DNA of 60,549 nucleotides. Origin: Arcicella sp. Its GTDB lineage: Bacteria > Bacteroidota > Bacteroidia > Cytophagales > Spirosomataceae. Positions within the stretch are counted from its first letter, which is position 1, and each line of letters starts with the position of its first letter. The stretch covers positions 1-60,549 of the forward strand of contig JANXML010000116.1 in NCBI GenBank assembly GCA_025354645.1, in the 5' to 3' direction. Position numbers and translations under genes: made by a program. Shown here one piece after another: positions 27,917 to 40,300 of this stretch. A model generated the notes under the pieces. The model saw only the letters and a list, made by a program, of their open reading frames with translations. It was not told where the DNA came from and searched no databases.

Positions 27917-28108
27917 GGCTTTAATATGAATAGCCGTATGTGAACTGGGCGGCACTCCGCATACGGAGATAAAAAATGGAGTAACAAAACTCTGAAAGGG
28001 TTAAATAGACAATACTGATTTATTCAACCCTTTAAGGTTTTGTCACTGTTAGTTCTTTTTCGTATGCGGAGTGCCGCCCAGTTCACATACGGTTATTCAC
28101 ATTAAAGC
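27917..28108. repeat. Foldback element with 49-bp arms
   Basis: The arms (about 27917-27965 and 28060-28108) match over 49 bp with two mismatches; a 32-bp core from CCGTATGTGAACTGGG to CCGCATACG is perfect. The interior (ACAAAAC...AAAGGGTT / AACCCTTT...TTTTGT) continues the symmetry almost to the centre. There is no frame inside. MITE-like or structured-RNA-like. Confidence 0.8.
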
Positions 28109-28234
28109 CTTTCAGGCTATTATTTGCTCAACATCGGCAAATTGATATTAAGCAAATAATAATTACTTGATAGAATGTTTTAGGAATACTTAGGAAGGGA
28201 ATGTTTTAATATTGGATACTTTAAATTGGATTAA

Positions 28235-28277
28235 TTCATGGCATGAATTAGGGAGATGCCCAATCTCATGCCATGAA
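28235..28277. repeat. Palindromic repeat, copy 2 (ATTCATGGCATGA family)
   Basis: Same 13-bp arms as at 21113-21159. The loop, read on the minus strand (GATTGGGCATCTCCCT), matches the plus-strand loop of copy 1, so the element sits in reverse orientation. It lies 40 bp after the stop of the 4562-aa protein gene. Confidence 0.7.
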
Positions 28278-28317
28278 TATTATGAACGTTTAACTGTTAA
28301 TTGTTCACTGTTAACTG

Positions 28318-31300
28318 TCAATGTACCACCCCAGAGAAACGTCCATTATTGACTTTCCAAAGAACATTATCGGCATTATTTACATCAGCATCGAAGTTAT
28401 AATCTCCGAATAAATATTTATCAAAAATACCCGATTGCCCTTTCCAGAAGTTTGAATCTGCGGCGTTAATGTCATAGTTATCATTCACCGTTGCTTTCTT
28501 ACAATCTCCCGTGTACATCACATATTTCGTACCTCTCAATTTCTGACCAAATGATGGCGGATTCGTTTGTACGTAAGATTCTCTCGCTGTAAAGTCATAC
28601 GTAATCGTTCCTGACGTAATATTGATTTTCTGATGACTCATGGCTCCCATGTGATTGCGATGTTCAACCAAAATATAATACGAACCATTCGCTACGGTGA
28701 AACATGGATTGACAAACGTAATCGTACCATCATCATGCAGTAAACCTGCCGCTCTGAATGCTGGAGTGGTCGTTAATGAATCGGTTCTCAACGATACCAA
28801 TACCCAATCCACCACAGTTGCTGGATATCCACCCGCAGGCATGACTTCCGTTCCGTTATAATTCCACGGAGCCGTTTTATAGGGTTGTCCGTTTGGCGTG
28901 GCTACTCCCGTGAAGCGGGTTGGTGTTTGCCCTGGCAATAATCCGCTGAAATTCAGGAAGTTAGACATCTTTCCAGTAATTGTGCTGTATGGTCCTTCCA
29001 AAATTGCTTTTAAGTTGAACGTAATACAAGACACTACTTTTGGTGTGGTTACGCTGATATAAATCGTGGCGGTATCGCACAATACTGGCGAACCATTATC
29101 ACAGATTTTATACAAGAATTTATCCGTTCCAACAAATGTTGCACTTGGGGCGTAACTGAAACTACCATCTGGATTCATCGTAACCGTACCGTTGGCAGGA
29201 ACAGAAATCGCTGCATAACTTAACAATTGTCCCACGTTAGGGTCATAATCATTCAAGGAAGCATTTCCATTAATTCCCACGCCCTTGCCCGTTGAATAAG
29301 CATCGTCATTGGCAATTGGTTTGATGTTTCCACCCGCACTATAATCAGGCGTTACCTTAATGGTCACGTTGGTTGAAGCACATTGAACGGGCGAACCATT
29401 ATCACAAGCCTTGTAAGTAAATATATCCGTACCCACAAAAGTTGCGTTTGGTATATAGGTATATGCCCCCGTTACGCCGTTGAAAATCACCGTTCCATTC
29501 GTTGGATTTGTCAGTTTTGTGTAACTCAAAATCTGCCCTGCATCTGGGTCTGAATCGTTATTTGCTACGGTTCCAATTACTGATTTATTCACCAATGTCT
29601 GGTTCACGTCTGGCATTGCAATCGGTGGATTGGTTGGCGTGGCATTTGGGGCATCATTTATAGTGATATACACCCACGCTTGGTCACATTCCGAAGGCGT
29701 TAGATTATTACAGATTTCGTAACGAATCGAATCTTTACCGACATAATTATTATTTGGTAAATACGTATAAGCTCCGTTTACTCCCAACGTAAATGTTCCA
29801 TTTTTTGCAGGTGCCACTATCGCAATCGTTACTGGCAAGCCTTTCTTATCATCATTTGTCAAAATATTACCCGTTACCAAAGTATTAATTGGCGTAATAT
29901 TAATGTCATTGATGGCAAGTGGAGCCGTGATAGTTGCTACTGGCGGAGGTAAAATCGTTACATAAACCGTGGCAGTATCACATAAACTTGGCGTTCCTGA
30001 ATCACAAACTTTATACTTAAATCTATCCGTTCCAACATAATTTGTGAAAGGCGTGTAAGTAAATGTTCCATTTGGATTCATCACCACCGTTCCGTTCGCA
30101 GGCGATGAAATTGAGGTAAATGCGAGCGTTTGACCTACATTTGGTTCAAAATCATTTGGACTTGCCGAGGCGGTGATGGCGATATTTTTCGTGGTACTAA
30201 AAGCATCATCATTGGCAAAAGGTGCGTCATTGGCTCCCGTTGGCGTTGTTTTCGGATTAACATTAATCACAACGCTGGCAGTATCGCACAAACTTGGCGA
30301 GCCATTATCACACACTTTATATTTGAATTTATCCGTTCCAACAAAACCAGGATTTGGTGTGTAAGTAAACGTTCCATCTGGATTGAATACTAAGGTTCCA
30401 TTCGTTGGATTGCTCAATAAAGTTGCCGTTAAAGGTTGCCCTTCTGGGTCGGTGTCGTTGTTAGTCACTTTTCCAGTTACTGGCACATTCACCAAAGTCT
30501 GAGCAATGTCTGGACTTGCCACTGGCTTGTCGTTCAACGTGGTTGGCAATGCCTGAACCGTGATGAATAACCATGCTTTGCTACATTCCACAGGCACAAG
30601 ATTATTACAGATTTGATACTGAATTGAATCTTTTCCTACGTAATTAGTATTTGGTAAATACGTATAAGTGCCGTTTGGATTCAGCGTAAATATGCCGTGT
30701 TTAACCGTTGTCAAGGCTGTTATCGTTACTGGCAAACCTTTCTTATCATCGTTCGTCAATAAGTCTCCACTCACCGAAGTATTTATTGGTGTTGTGATTA
30801 TGTCATTGATTGCCAATGGTTTAGTCGTTGATGGCGTAATGTTTAAATACACCGTTGCCGTATCGCACTTGCTTGGATTTCCATCATCGCAAACGGTATA
30901 AATTACTGTACTTCCTCCCACTGGCAAACCCGTAATTGGGTCGAGCGTTGGCGTGTAAGTCAATACACCCGTTGGTGAAATCGTTACGTTTGGATTTCCA
31001 CCAATTGCCGTGAATGTTAAGGTCTGTCCCACATCTGGGTCATTGTCATTCGTAGCAATATTAGCCGTTAATGGTTTTCCATCTTGTCCTAATACTACAT
31101 CATCATTCGCTACTGGCGATCTATTGTCACCCGTTGGCGTTACGCTCGAATTTACCGTAATCGTCACACTTGCTGTATCACACAAAACAGGCGTTCCGTT
31201 GTCACAAACCTTATATTTGAAGGTATCTTTTCCGAAGAAACCAACGGTTGGCGTGTACGTATATGAACCATCTGGACTCATCACTACTGTACCGTGTGAA

Positions 31301-34300
31301 GGATTCGTAATCTTCGTGAAAGCTAAGATTTGTCCTGCATCTTGGTCTTTATCATTGCCGCTTACATTACCCAAAACTGGGGTGTTCAAATCCGTTGCAT
31401 TCACATCATTTGAAGCAATTGGTTTGTTATTGTAGCCAATGAATGTCGTTGGCGTAACGTTGACAAATAACCAAGCCGAATCACATTCTGCGGGCAATTT
31501 ATTATTACAAATCTTATACTGAACCGAATCTTTTCCTACGTAATTAATTGTAGGTTCGTAAGTATAAAGCCCTGTCTGCGGGTCAATTACAATCGTTCCG
31601 TGCTTCGGTGGCGTAATTGGCTCAACTGATAATGGTAAGCCTTTTCCGTTATCATTCGCTAACAAATTACCCGTTGCTGGCTTGCCGACTGGCGTACTAT
31701 TAATATCATTTACCGCATCTGGTTTTGTGGTTGATGGACTTACGGTAATTATCACCGTTGCCGAGTCGCAAAGCGATGGCGTTCCACTATCACAAATTTT
31801 ATACTTGAACGAATCCGTACCTGTGAATGAAGGATTTGGTACATACACATACGTTCCATCTCCGAACATTGTCACCGTTCCGTTTGTGACATTACTGATG
31901 GTGGCAAAAGTTAAAACTTGTCCAAAATCTGGGTCGCTGTCGTTTGGTGCTGCCGATGCTAAAACTGATTTTCCTTGTTGCGTACTCACTAAATCATCCA
32001 AAGCCACTGGTTTTTTATTAGCCGTTGGCGAAACCGTTGGGTCGATTGGTAATACTTTTATCGTTACCAAAGCAGTATCACATTTCGTTGGCGTTCCGTT
32101 ATCACAAATGGTATAAACGAATTTATCAGTACCCGTGAAAGTTGGATTTGGCGTGTAAGTAAACGTGCCATCACCATTCATCGCAAGCGTTCCGTTCGTT
32201 GGATTTGCTACTGCAAAAGCCGTTAATGTTCCCCCGTCTGGGTCAGTATCATTACCAATAATTGTACTCACTACTGGTTTTCCTTTATCCGTTACAAACA
32301 TATCTGGCAAAGCAATTGGAGCATTATTCTCCGTTGCCGATGGGTAAGGAATCACCTTCAAATTAATCCAAGCCGTATCACATTCCACAGGAATTTGATT
32401 GTTGCAAATCTTGTATTGAACCGAATCCTTACCCACATATCCAGCGGCTGGTGTGTAAGTGTAATTTCCATTAGGTAACAACGTCAACGTTCCGTGTTTT
32501 GGAACTCCGTTCACACCCGCAATGAGCGTACTCGTAATTGGATTTCCATTTCCATCATCATTCGTTAATACATTTCCAGCAACTGGCGTACCAACAAAAG
32601 TGACATTTACATCATTGATTGCCAACGGTTTAGTGATTTTATCGTTTGGTAAAACCGTAATATTCACTGTTGCCGAATCACATAAATCAGGCGTTCCATT
32701 ATCACAAACTTTGTAGGTAAAGATGTCATTTCCAACAAAATCTGGCGTTGGTGTATAGGTATAACTTCCGTTAGCATTCAATACAACGGTTCCATTTGCA
32801 GGTGTTGAAACTGGCGAATACGTCAGGATTTGTCCTACATTTGGATCAGAATCATTCATGGCAACCGTTCCAGTTTTTGGTAAATTTACCTTTGTAATTG
32901 CCACGTCATTTTGAGCGTTTGGCGGTAAATTAGTCGTTGCTGGTGCTGAACTTGGTTTCACATCAATTTCAACCGTTGCGGTGTCGCACAATACTGGCGT
33001 TCCGTTATCACAAATTTTGTACTTGAAGGTATCAATTCCAGTAAACCCAAGATTTGGCGTATAAGTATAAACGCCCGTCGGACTCAACGTTATGGTTCCG
33101 TTGGTTGGATTACTGATAGTTGAAACCGTTAAAATATCCCCTAAATCTAAATCAAAATCATTACCCAAAACGGCAATCGTCACAGGCGTATTTTCAAGCG
33201 TTTGCTTCGTGTCATTGGTTGCCACAGGCTTGTCATTCTGTGGTGTTGGTGGGGAAATTACGTTGATATAAAGCATCGCTGAATCACATTTTGCTGGGAT
33301 TTCATTGTTGCAAGCCAAATATTTCACCGAATCTTTACCCACATATCCTAACGTTGGCGTATAAACATAACTTCCGTTTGGATTCAACACAATCGTTCCG
33401 TGAACTGGATTTCCAGAAGGCAATAAACTTGCCGTAATTGGCAATCCTTTGGCATTGTCATTCGATAAAACATTACCCGAAATAGGCGTATCTTTCATCG
33501 TGTTGGCAATGTCATTTATCGCATCAGGCGTGGTTAAACCAACCTGTGGCGTTGGGAAAACCGCTATGTAAATCGTGGCAGTATCACACAAACTTGGCGT
33601 GCCATTATCACAAGTTTTATACGTGAATTTATCTAACCCAATAAACGTTGGATTTGGGGTGTAAATAAACGTTCCGTTTGGCAGCATCACCGCCGTTCCA
33701 TTGGTTGGATTGCTTACTTGACTGAAAATCAGTGGATTATTATTTGGGTCGCTGTCATTCAAGGTTGGATTTCCGAAAACGGCTATGCCTTTATTAGTCG
33801 AGTAAACATCATCATTCGCAATCGGTTTATCGTTGGTTGCTCCACTTTTTGGTAATACTTTTATCGAAACCGTTGAAGTATCACATTTTACGGGCGAACC
33901 ATTATCACAAACTTTATACCTAAATATATCATTGCCAATAAAACCAGTGGTTGGCGTGTAAACGTAGGTTCCATCTGTATTAAACACGACCGTTCCGTTA
34001 ATTGGATTGGTAATCTTCGTGAAGGTCAATATCTGTCCCAAATCTGGTTCAATATCATTATTTCCAACCGACCCTGCCACTGGCACATTGATGTTCGTGA
34101 TTGATACATCTGGATTAGCCACTGGTTTATTATTCGCATCCGCCGAAGGAACTGGTGGCAAAATGCTGATGTAAACCCAAGCCGTATCACAATTTGTACC
34201 GTTGCAAAGCGTATATCTCAACGAATCCTTACCGACATAATTCGTGTTTGGCGTATAAGTATAAGTGCCACTCGCTGATAAAACAGCCGTTCCATTCTTA

Positions 34301-37300
34301 GGAACCGTAATCATCGTGGTTATTAATGGCGACAATCCGTTGGTATAATCATTAATCAACACACTTGCCGAGACGGCAGTATTTTTAAGCGTTACGTTGA
34401 TGTCATTCACCGCAATTGGTTTGATGGCAGGTGGTGTTATCAAGATATAAACCGTTGCCGTGTCGCACAAACTTGGCGAGCCATTATCACAAACTTTATA
34501 CGTAAATCTGTCGGGTCCCGTGTAACTCCCCGTTGGCGTGTAGGTATAAGCACCCGCTGCCGTGAGCGTAACCGTTCCGTGAACAGGAGGCGTTATTGGC
34601 GTGGTGGTATAAGTCAACGTTTGTCCAAGATTCGGGTCTGAATCGTTTGGTTTCATCGTTGCCGTTACTGGCACGCCTTGTTTGGTAATTGCTACATCGT
34701 CTTGTGCATTCGGTCTATCATTTGCCGTTCCGTTATAATCTGGATTAATTCTAATAACCACCGAAGCCGTATCACAAAGTCCTTGCGGGTCACAAGCGAT
34801 ATATTTGAAAACATCAATGCCTGTGAAATTCGGGTCAGGCGTGAAAGTGAATGTTCCGTTTGGATTCATTATCACCGTTCCGTTTTCAGGTTGTAATAAC
34901 ATGCTGACTGTCAGCGGGTTGCCGTCAGGGTCAATGTCATTAGCAAGTACACTTCCTGATACTGGCACATTCTTCAACGTCTGCAAAACATCGTCATTGG
35001 CAATTGGTTTGTTGTTGCCACCCGATGATAAAAGCGGAGGCATAACTTTCAACATCAACCAAGCCGTATCGCACATCATTATTGCATTGCAGATGTAATA
35101 TCTTACCGAATCTTTACCCACAAATCCAAGCGTTGGCGTGTAAACGTAATTTCCATTTGGTTGAATTACGATTGTACCATGTTTTGGAGCAATAACTGGC
35201 ATAGTTGTCAAAGTCATCGGTAATCCATTACCATTATCATTCGTTAAAATATTTCCTGCAACGGGCGTATTCATTGCCGTTACGTTTATGTCTAAATTAG
35301 CTTCTGGTACTTGTGGAGCCACTACGATATAAACCGTTGCCGTGTCGCATTTACTTGGCGAACCATTATCACAAACTCTGTACGTAAATTGGTCATTTCC
35401 GTAATAATTCGTGTTTGGTGTGTAAGTAAAAGTTCCATTAACATTTAACAATAAAGTTCCTTTCGTTACGGGTGAAATCGGCGTAGTTGTGTACGTCAAT
35501 GCGTTACCATTTGGATCAGAATCATTTAATTTGATATTCCCCACAATTGGTACGTTCAGATACGTAAAGAAACTGTCGTCCTGTGCATTGGGCTTATCAT
35601 TTACGGTAATTCCGTTTTCATCGGCAGTTACATAAATCGTTACTGTTGCCTTCGTACATTGGTTCAAATCATCACAAACTTGATACGTAAATTTATCAAT
35701 GCCCGTGAAACCTAACGTCGGCGTGTAAGTATATGAACCATTTGGATTTATCACTACTGTTCCATTTAGAGGCGGAATTTCAGGCGTAACAGAAGCCGTC
35801 AAAGGACCTTTTTCTGGGTCAAAATCATTGCTGAATAAATTGCCTGCAACTGCCTTATCTTTAAGCGTTTGAGCCACATCGTTTTGGGCAACTGGCGGTA
35901 AATTAAGGGTATTGCTTGGTTTTGTTACCGTCAAATACAACCATGCCGTTGAGCATACATTGGTGATGGTACATAGTTTATATTTTACGGAATCCCTACC
36001 CACAAAATTTGGATTTGGAAGGTAAGTATAACTGCCATTTGGATTGAAAACAATACTTCCGTTTAACGTATTTGTAACCAAAGCAAACGAATCCGTTACG
36101 TTCAATTTAGTATCATTCGTAGCCACGTTTCCAGAAATTGGGGTGTTCACCAAAGTCAAGTTAAAGTCATTGATGGCTAATGGTGCTGGCGAAACCGTTA
36201 CGGGTACTTTGATTTGTGTACAAATGCCCGAAAGTGGTTCACAAATTCTCACACAGATGGAATCAGTACCTACATAACCAGGTTTTGGTGCGTAAGTAAT
36301 ACACATTTGTCCACCCACATTAGTAACACTTGCCGTAGCACCTGATACTAACGGATAGCCCGAACAAATACTCACGGTACTGGTTGGCGTGGAGATATTA
36401 CTGATATTTTGACAAATAATTTTCGTACTGTCTTTGGGTGTAATAATTGGCGGAATGCAACTTGCTGGTCCAAATAATGCTGTGTTAATAACGTTTGAAA
36501 TACAAGGAACAACTACTTGAATATTGGTATATGACCCAGCGATTAAACCCGTGATGGTCACTTTTCCTGTAGCATCTGAAAGCCCGTTAAATACCTGGGC
36601 AGTTCCACCGTTATACTCATAATTAATGGTTTGTGCCACCGAAGGATTTAAGCCTGTAAGCGTAATTGAGCCATTATTGCCTCCACAAATGGTTGGATTT
36701 GTGAGTATCGAAGCCACAATTGGATTTGGGCATATCGTTGTTGGACAAGCAATGATATTTACTTGAATTGGCGTTCCCGTTGGACTAAAACAATTTTGTA
36801 GCGTATCTCTGAAAGCTGGATAATATAATCCCCCAATCACTGAATTGGCTGAACCTAATTGGTTGGCAGTCGTTGCGGGTGTGCCTGTATGCCACGTAAC
36901 AACCGTTCCCGCTGGTGGGGTTGTAGTGGTTACTTGCGTAGTCAAATCTACGGTGGTTGCTGGACAGATATTTTGTTTTACAATTGGTAAACAAGGATTA
37001 ATTACTACCTGAATTGGCGTTCCTGTTGGGCTATAACAATTATTAACGGCATCCTTATACGCAGGATAATAAATTCCTGCCGTTGCAGTGGCTCCGTAAG
37101 TAATTTCGTTTGCCGCCGTGGCTGGTGTGCCAGTATGCCAACTCAATGTTGCTCCAAAAGGAACGGTTGTGGTTGCTCCTACCTGCGTGAAAAGATTGAC
37201 CGTATTTAATGGACAAACATTGGTTTTCACAATTGGTGGAACGGTTGGGCAAGTAATAATTGAAACCGTGAAAGCTGTTGTTGCAGAACCACTTGGCGTG

Positions 37301-40300
37301 CCACTGTAACATCCATTAATTGCATCATAGATTGCCGCATAATATATGCCTGCTCCCAAAGTTGTAACGTTAGCAATTTTGTTTGCATCACTCGCAGGAG
37401 TGCCTCCGTGCCATGTTAGGATGGTATTTGCTGGTAAATTGCTGGCAGTAACAGTGCTTAAATCCACTGTGGTGGCAGGACAAAGATTTTGTTTTGTCGT
37501 GGCACTTAATAATGGAGCAATCGTTCCTGAATTGCAACAATTTACAATCGTAACTGTAACGCCCATATCCGTGATTCCATAGTAATTATTTGCTGCATCT
37601 TTGTACGCTGGGAAATAAGAACCCGTTAAAACTGCCGATGGATTACTCACTTCGTTAGCGGCAGTGGCTGGTGTGCCAGAGTGCCAAGAAACGGTTGTTC
37701 CTGCGGGTGGCGTTGAAAGAATGGGTACTTGCGTTAATAAATTGACGGATGTTGCAGGACAACTATTTTGTCTGGCAATCATCATAGCAGGAGGACAGTT
37801 ATTGATACTTACCTGAATGGGTGTGCCCGTTGGACTGAAACAATTGTTGGCTGCATCCTTATAAGCTGGATAATAAATTCCTGCTAAAACGGATGATGGA
37901 TTGCTGATTTGATTCGCATTCGTGGCGGGTGTGCTTGTATGCCAACTCACCGACGCACCTGCGGGGGCAGCGGGCGTAATGGTTACCTGCGTTAATAAAT
38001 TAAAGGTTGTGGCGGGACAAAGATTCTGTTTTTGAATCGGATTTGGCGTTGTACACGTTAAGATTGTAACCGTCAATGCCGTTGTTGCCGAGCCATTTGT
38101 TGCACCACTATAACAATTGTTTACTGCATCATAAATGGCTGCATAATATGTCCCTGCCGCTAATGAGGACACATTTGATAATTTATTGGCTGTTGTTGCA
38201 GGCGTACCTGAATGCCAAGTAAGACTGGTATTTAATGGTAAATTAAAAGCTGTTACTGAACTTAAATCCGCCGTAGTGGCAGGACAAAGATTTTGTTTTG
38301 ATGAGGTACTTAATATTGGTGAGATTGTTCCTGCTACGCAAGGTGTTGCACAAGACGTTACCATTACGACTAAACCCGTTGAAGTTCCTCCAAAACAGTT
38401 CCCCGCTAAATCTGCAAAACAAACATAATAAGTTCCCGATGTTCCCAAAGCCGTAGGATTAGCTACTTTGTTGGCAACAGTGGCGGGTGTTCCCGAATGC
38501 CACGAAACAAATGTACCAGCGGGTTTATTCGTACTATCCACATGAGCCATCAAATTGACCGTGGTCATTGGACAAGTATTTGAAAGCGTTGTAGGAGTAG
38601 GAATACAAGTATTTATCGTTACCGCTAAACCCGTTGAAGTTCCTCCAAAACAGTTCCCCGCTACATCTGCAAAACATACATAATAAGTTCCCGATGTACC
38701 CAAAGCCGTAGGATTAACTACTTTGTTGGCAGCAGTGGCGGGCGTTCCCGAATGCCACGAAACGAATGTATTTGCGGGTTTATTGGTACTATCCACATGA
38801 GCCATCAAATTGACTGTGGTCATTGGACAAGTATTTGAAAGCGTTGTTGGAGGAGTAGGAGTACAAGTATTTATTGTTACAGTTACTGAATCCGCAGGAC
38901 TGTAACAGCTGTTTACTTTATCAAAATATAAAGAGTAATATTTCCCTGCTGTACTTACGGTCGTCAAGTTCGTCAAAGTATCACCTGCTGAGGTTGGTAC
39001 TTTGTGCGTACTCCATACCAAAGTTGTACCTGCGGGTTTTGTGCCTGTATTGGCTAAACCTGCTAAACTTACTGTTGTCGTTGGACAAGTATTCGTGGCA
39101 GTTGTTGGCGTGATAGCTGGGGCGGTTGTTCCTGCCAAACAAGGTGTGGTACAAGCAATAATCGTTACCGACAAACCCGTTGAAGTTCCTCCAAAACAGT
39201 TCCCTGCTACATCTGCAAAACACACATAATACGTTCCCGAAGTACCCAAAGCCGTAGGATTAGCTACTTTGTTGGCAGCAGTAGCGGGTGTTCCCGAATG
39301 CCACGAAACAAATGTACCAGCGGGTTTATTCGTACTATCCACATGAGCCATCAAATTGACCGTGGTCATTGGACAAGTATTTGAAAGCGTTGTTGGAGGA
39401 GTAGGAGTACAAGTATTTATTGTTACAGTTATTGAATCGGCTGGACTGTAACAGCTGTTTACTTTATCAAAATATAAAGCATAATACTTCCCTGCTGTAC
39501 TTACGGTCGTCAAGTTCGTCAAAGTATCACCTGTTGAAGTAGGGACTTTATGCGTACTCCATACCAAAGTTGTACCTGCGGGTTTTGTGCCTGTATTGGC
39601 TAAACCTGCTAAACTTACTGTTGTCGTTGGACAAGTATTCGTGGCAGCTGTTGGCGTAATGGCTGGGGCAGTTGTTCCTGCCAAACAATTAACGGTTGCT
39701 GTTACATTACAAGTTGATGAACCTTGGGGGGAAGTAATTGTCAATACACGATTACCAACAGAACCCGCACCATTGTACGTTATCGGAATAGTAACCGTAG
39801 CTTGATTTGCCGTTAAGGTAGTTGATAATGTACCTGTAAAGCCTGTGGCAGCTAAATTGAAAGTGGCTAAACCTGCCGTGGCATTGCTCAAACCAATAGT
39901 AACTGTACCCGTTTGACCACTTACACCATTGGCTACAAAAGTACCTGTGAAGGTTGGTGAGCCACAATTAAAGACAAATGAGGCTGTATTATCCCGATAG
40001 TTTACTTCGGGCGTAGCGTTATTGTTTGGATAAGTAGTAGCTGGGCTTGTAATACCTGCATTAATTGGTCCGAAAGCTGCATCGTTGGTATCAACAGCAT
40101 TGTCTAAACCATCGCCATCACTATCCACACCTGCCAAAGTCAAACCAGCTTCTGCGGTATCATTGCCTTGTGCATTATCAGAATCTGTATCTAAATAATC
40201 TGGATTATCTGCTCCGTCAGTATTGACTGGGGTAAGCCCCGATGTACCATAAGCTGTCAAACGCCCTTGTGCATCTACTACCGTACCTGGTACAATATAG

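Larger units (their letters stand above)
27690..28317. other. 628-bp intergenic region packed with palindromes
   Basis: Between the two giant genes lie, from left to right: AT-rich words with TTAACAGTTAA (about 27778-27810), a 63-bp double hairpin (27841-27903), a foldback of about 190 bp (27917-28108), the palindromic repeat copy 2 (28235-28277) and another TTAACTGTTAA-type cluster (about 28287-28320). No coding frame is supported. Promoters for the 1767-aa gene must lie here but are not clear. Confidence 0.6.

Noticed and set aside
27930-28100. Group II intron domain-like stem (CCGTATG...CATACGG)
   Set aside because: No domain V/VI order, no reverse transcriptase frame and no exon context; symmetry over about 190 bp fits a foldback element better.
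29035-36190. Regularly spaced repeats that might suggest a CRISPR or satellite array
   Set aside because: The repeats are in-frame protein domains of about 300 bp inside one open frame, with no short identical repeats and unique spacers.
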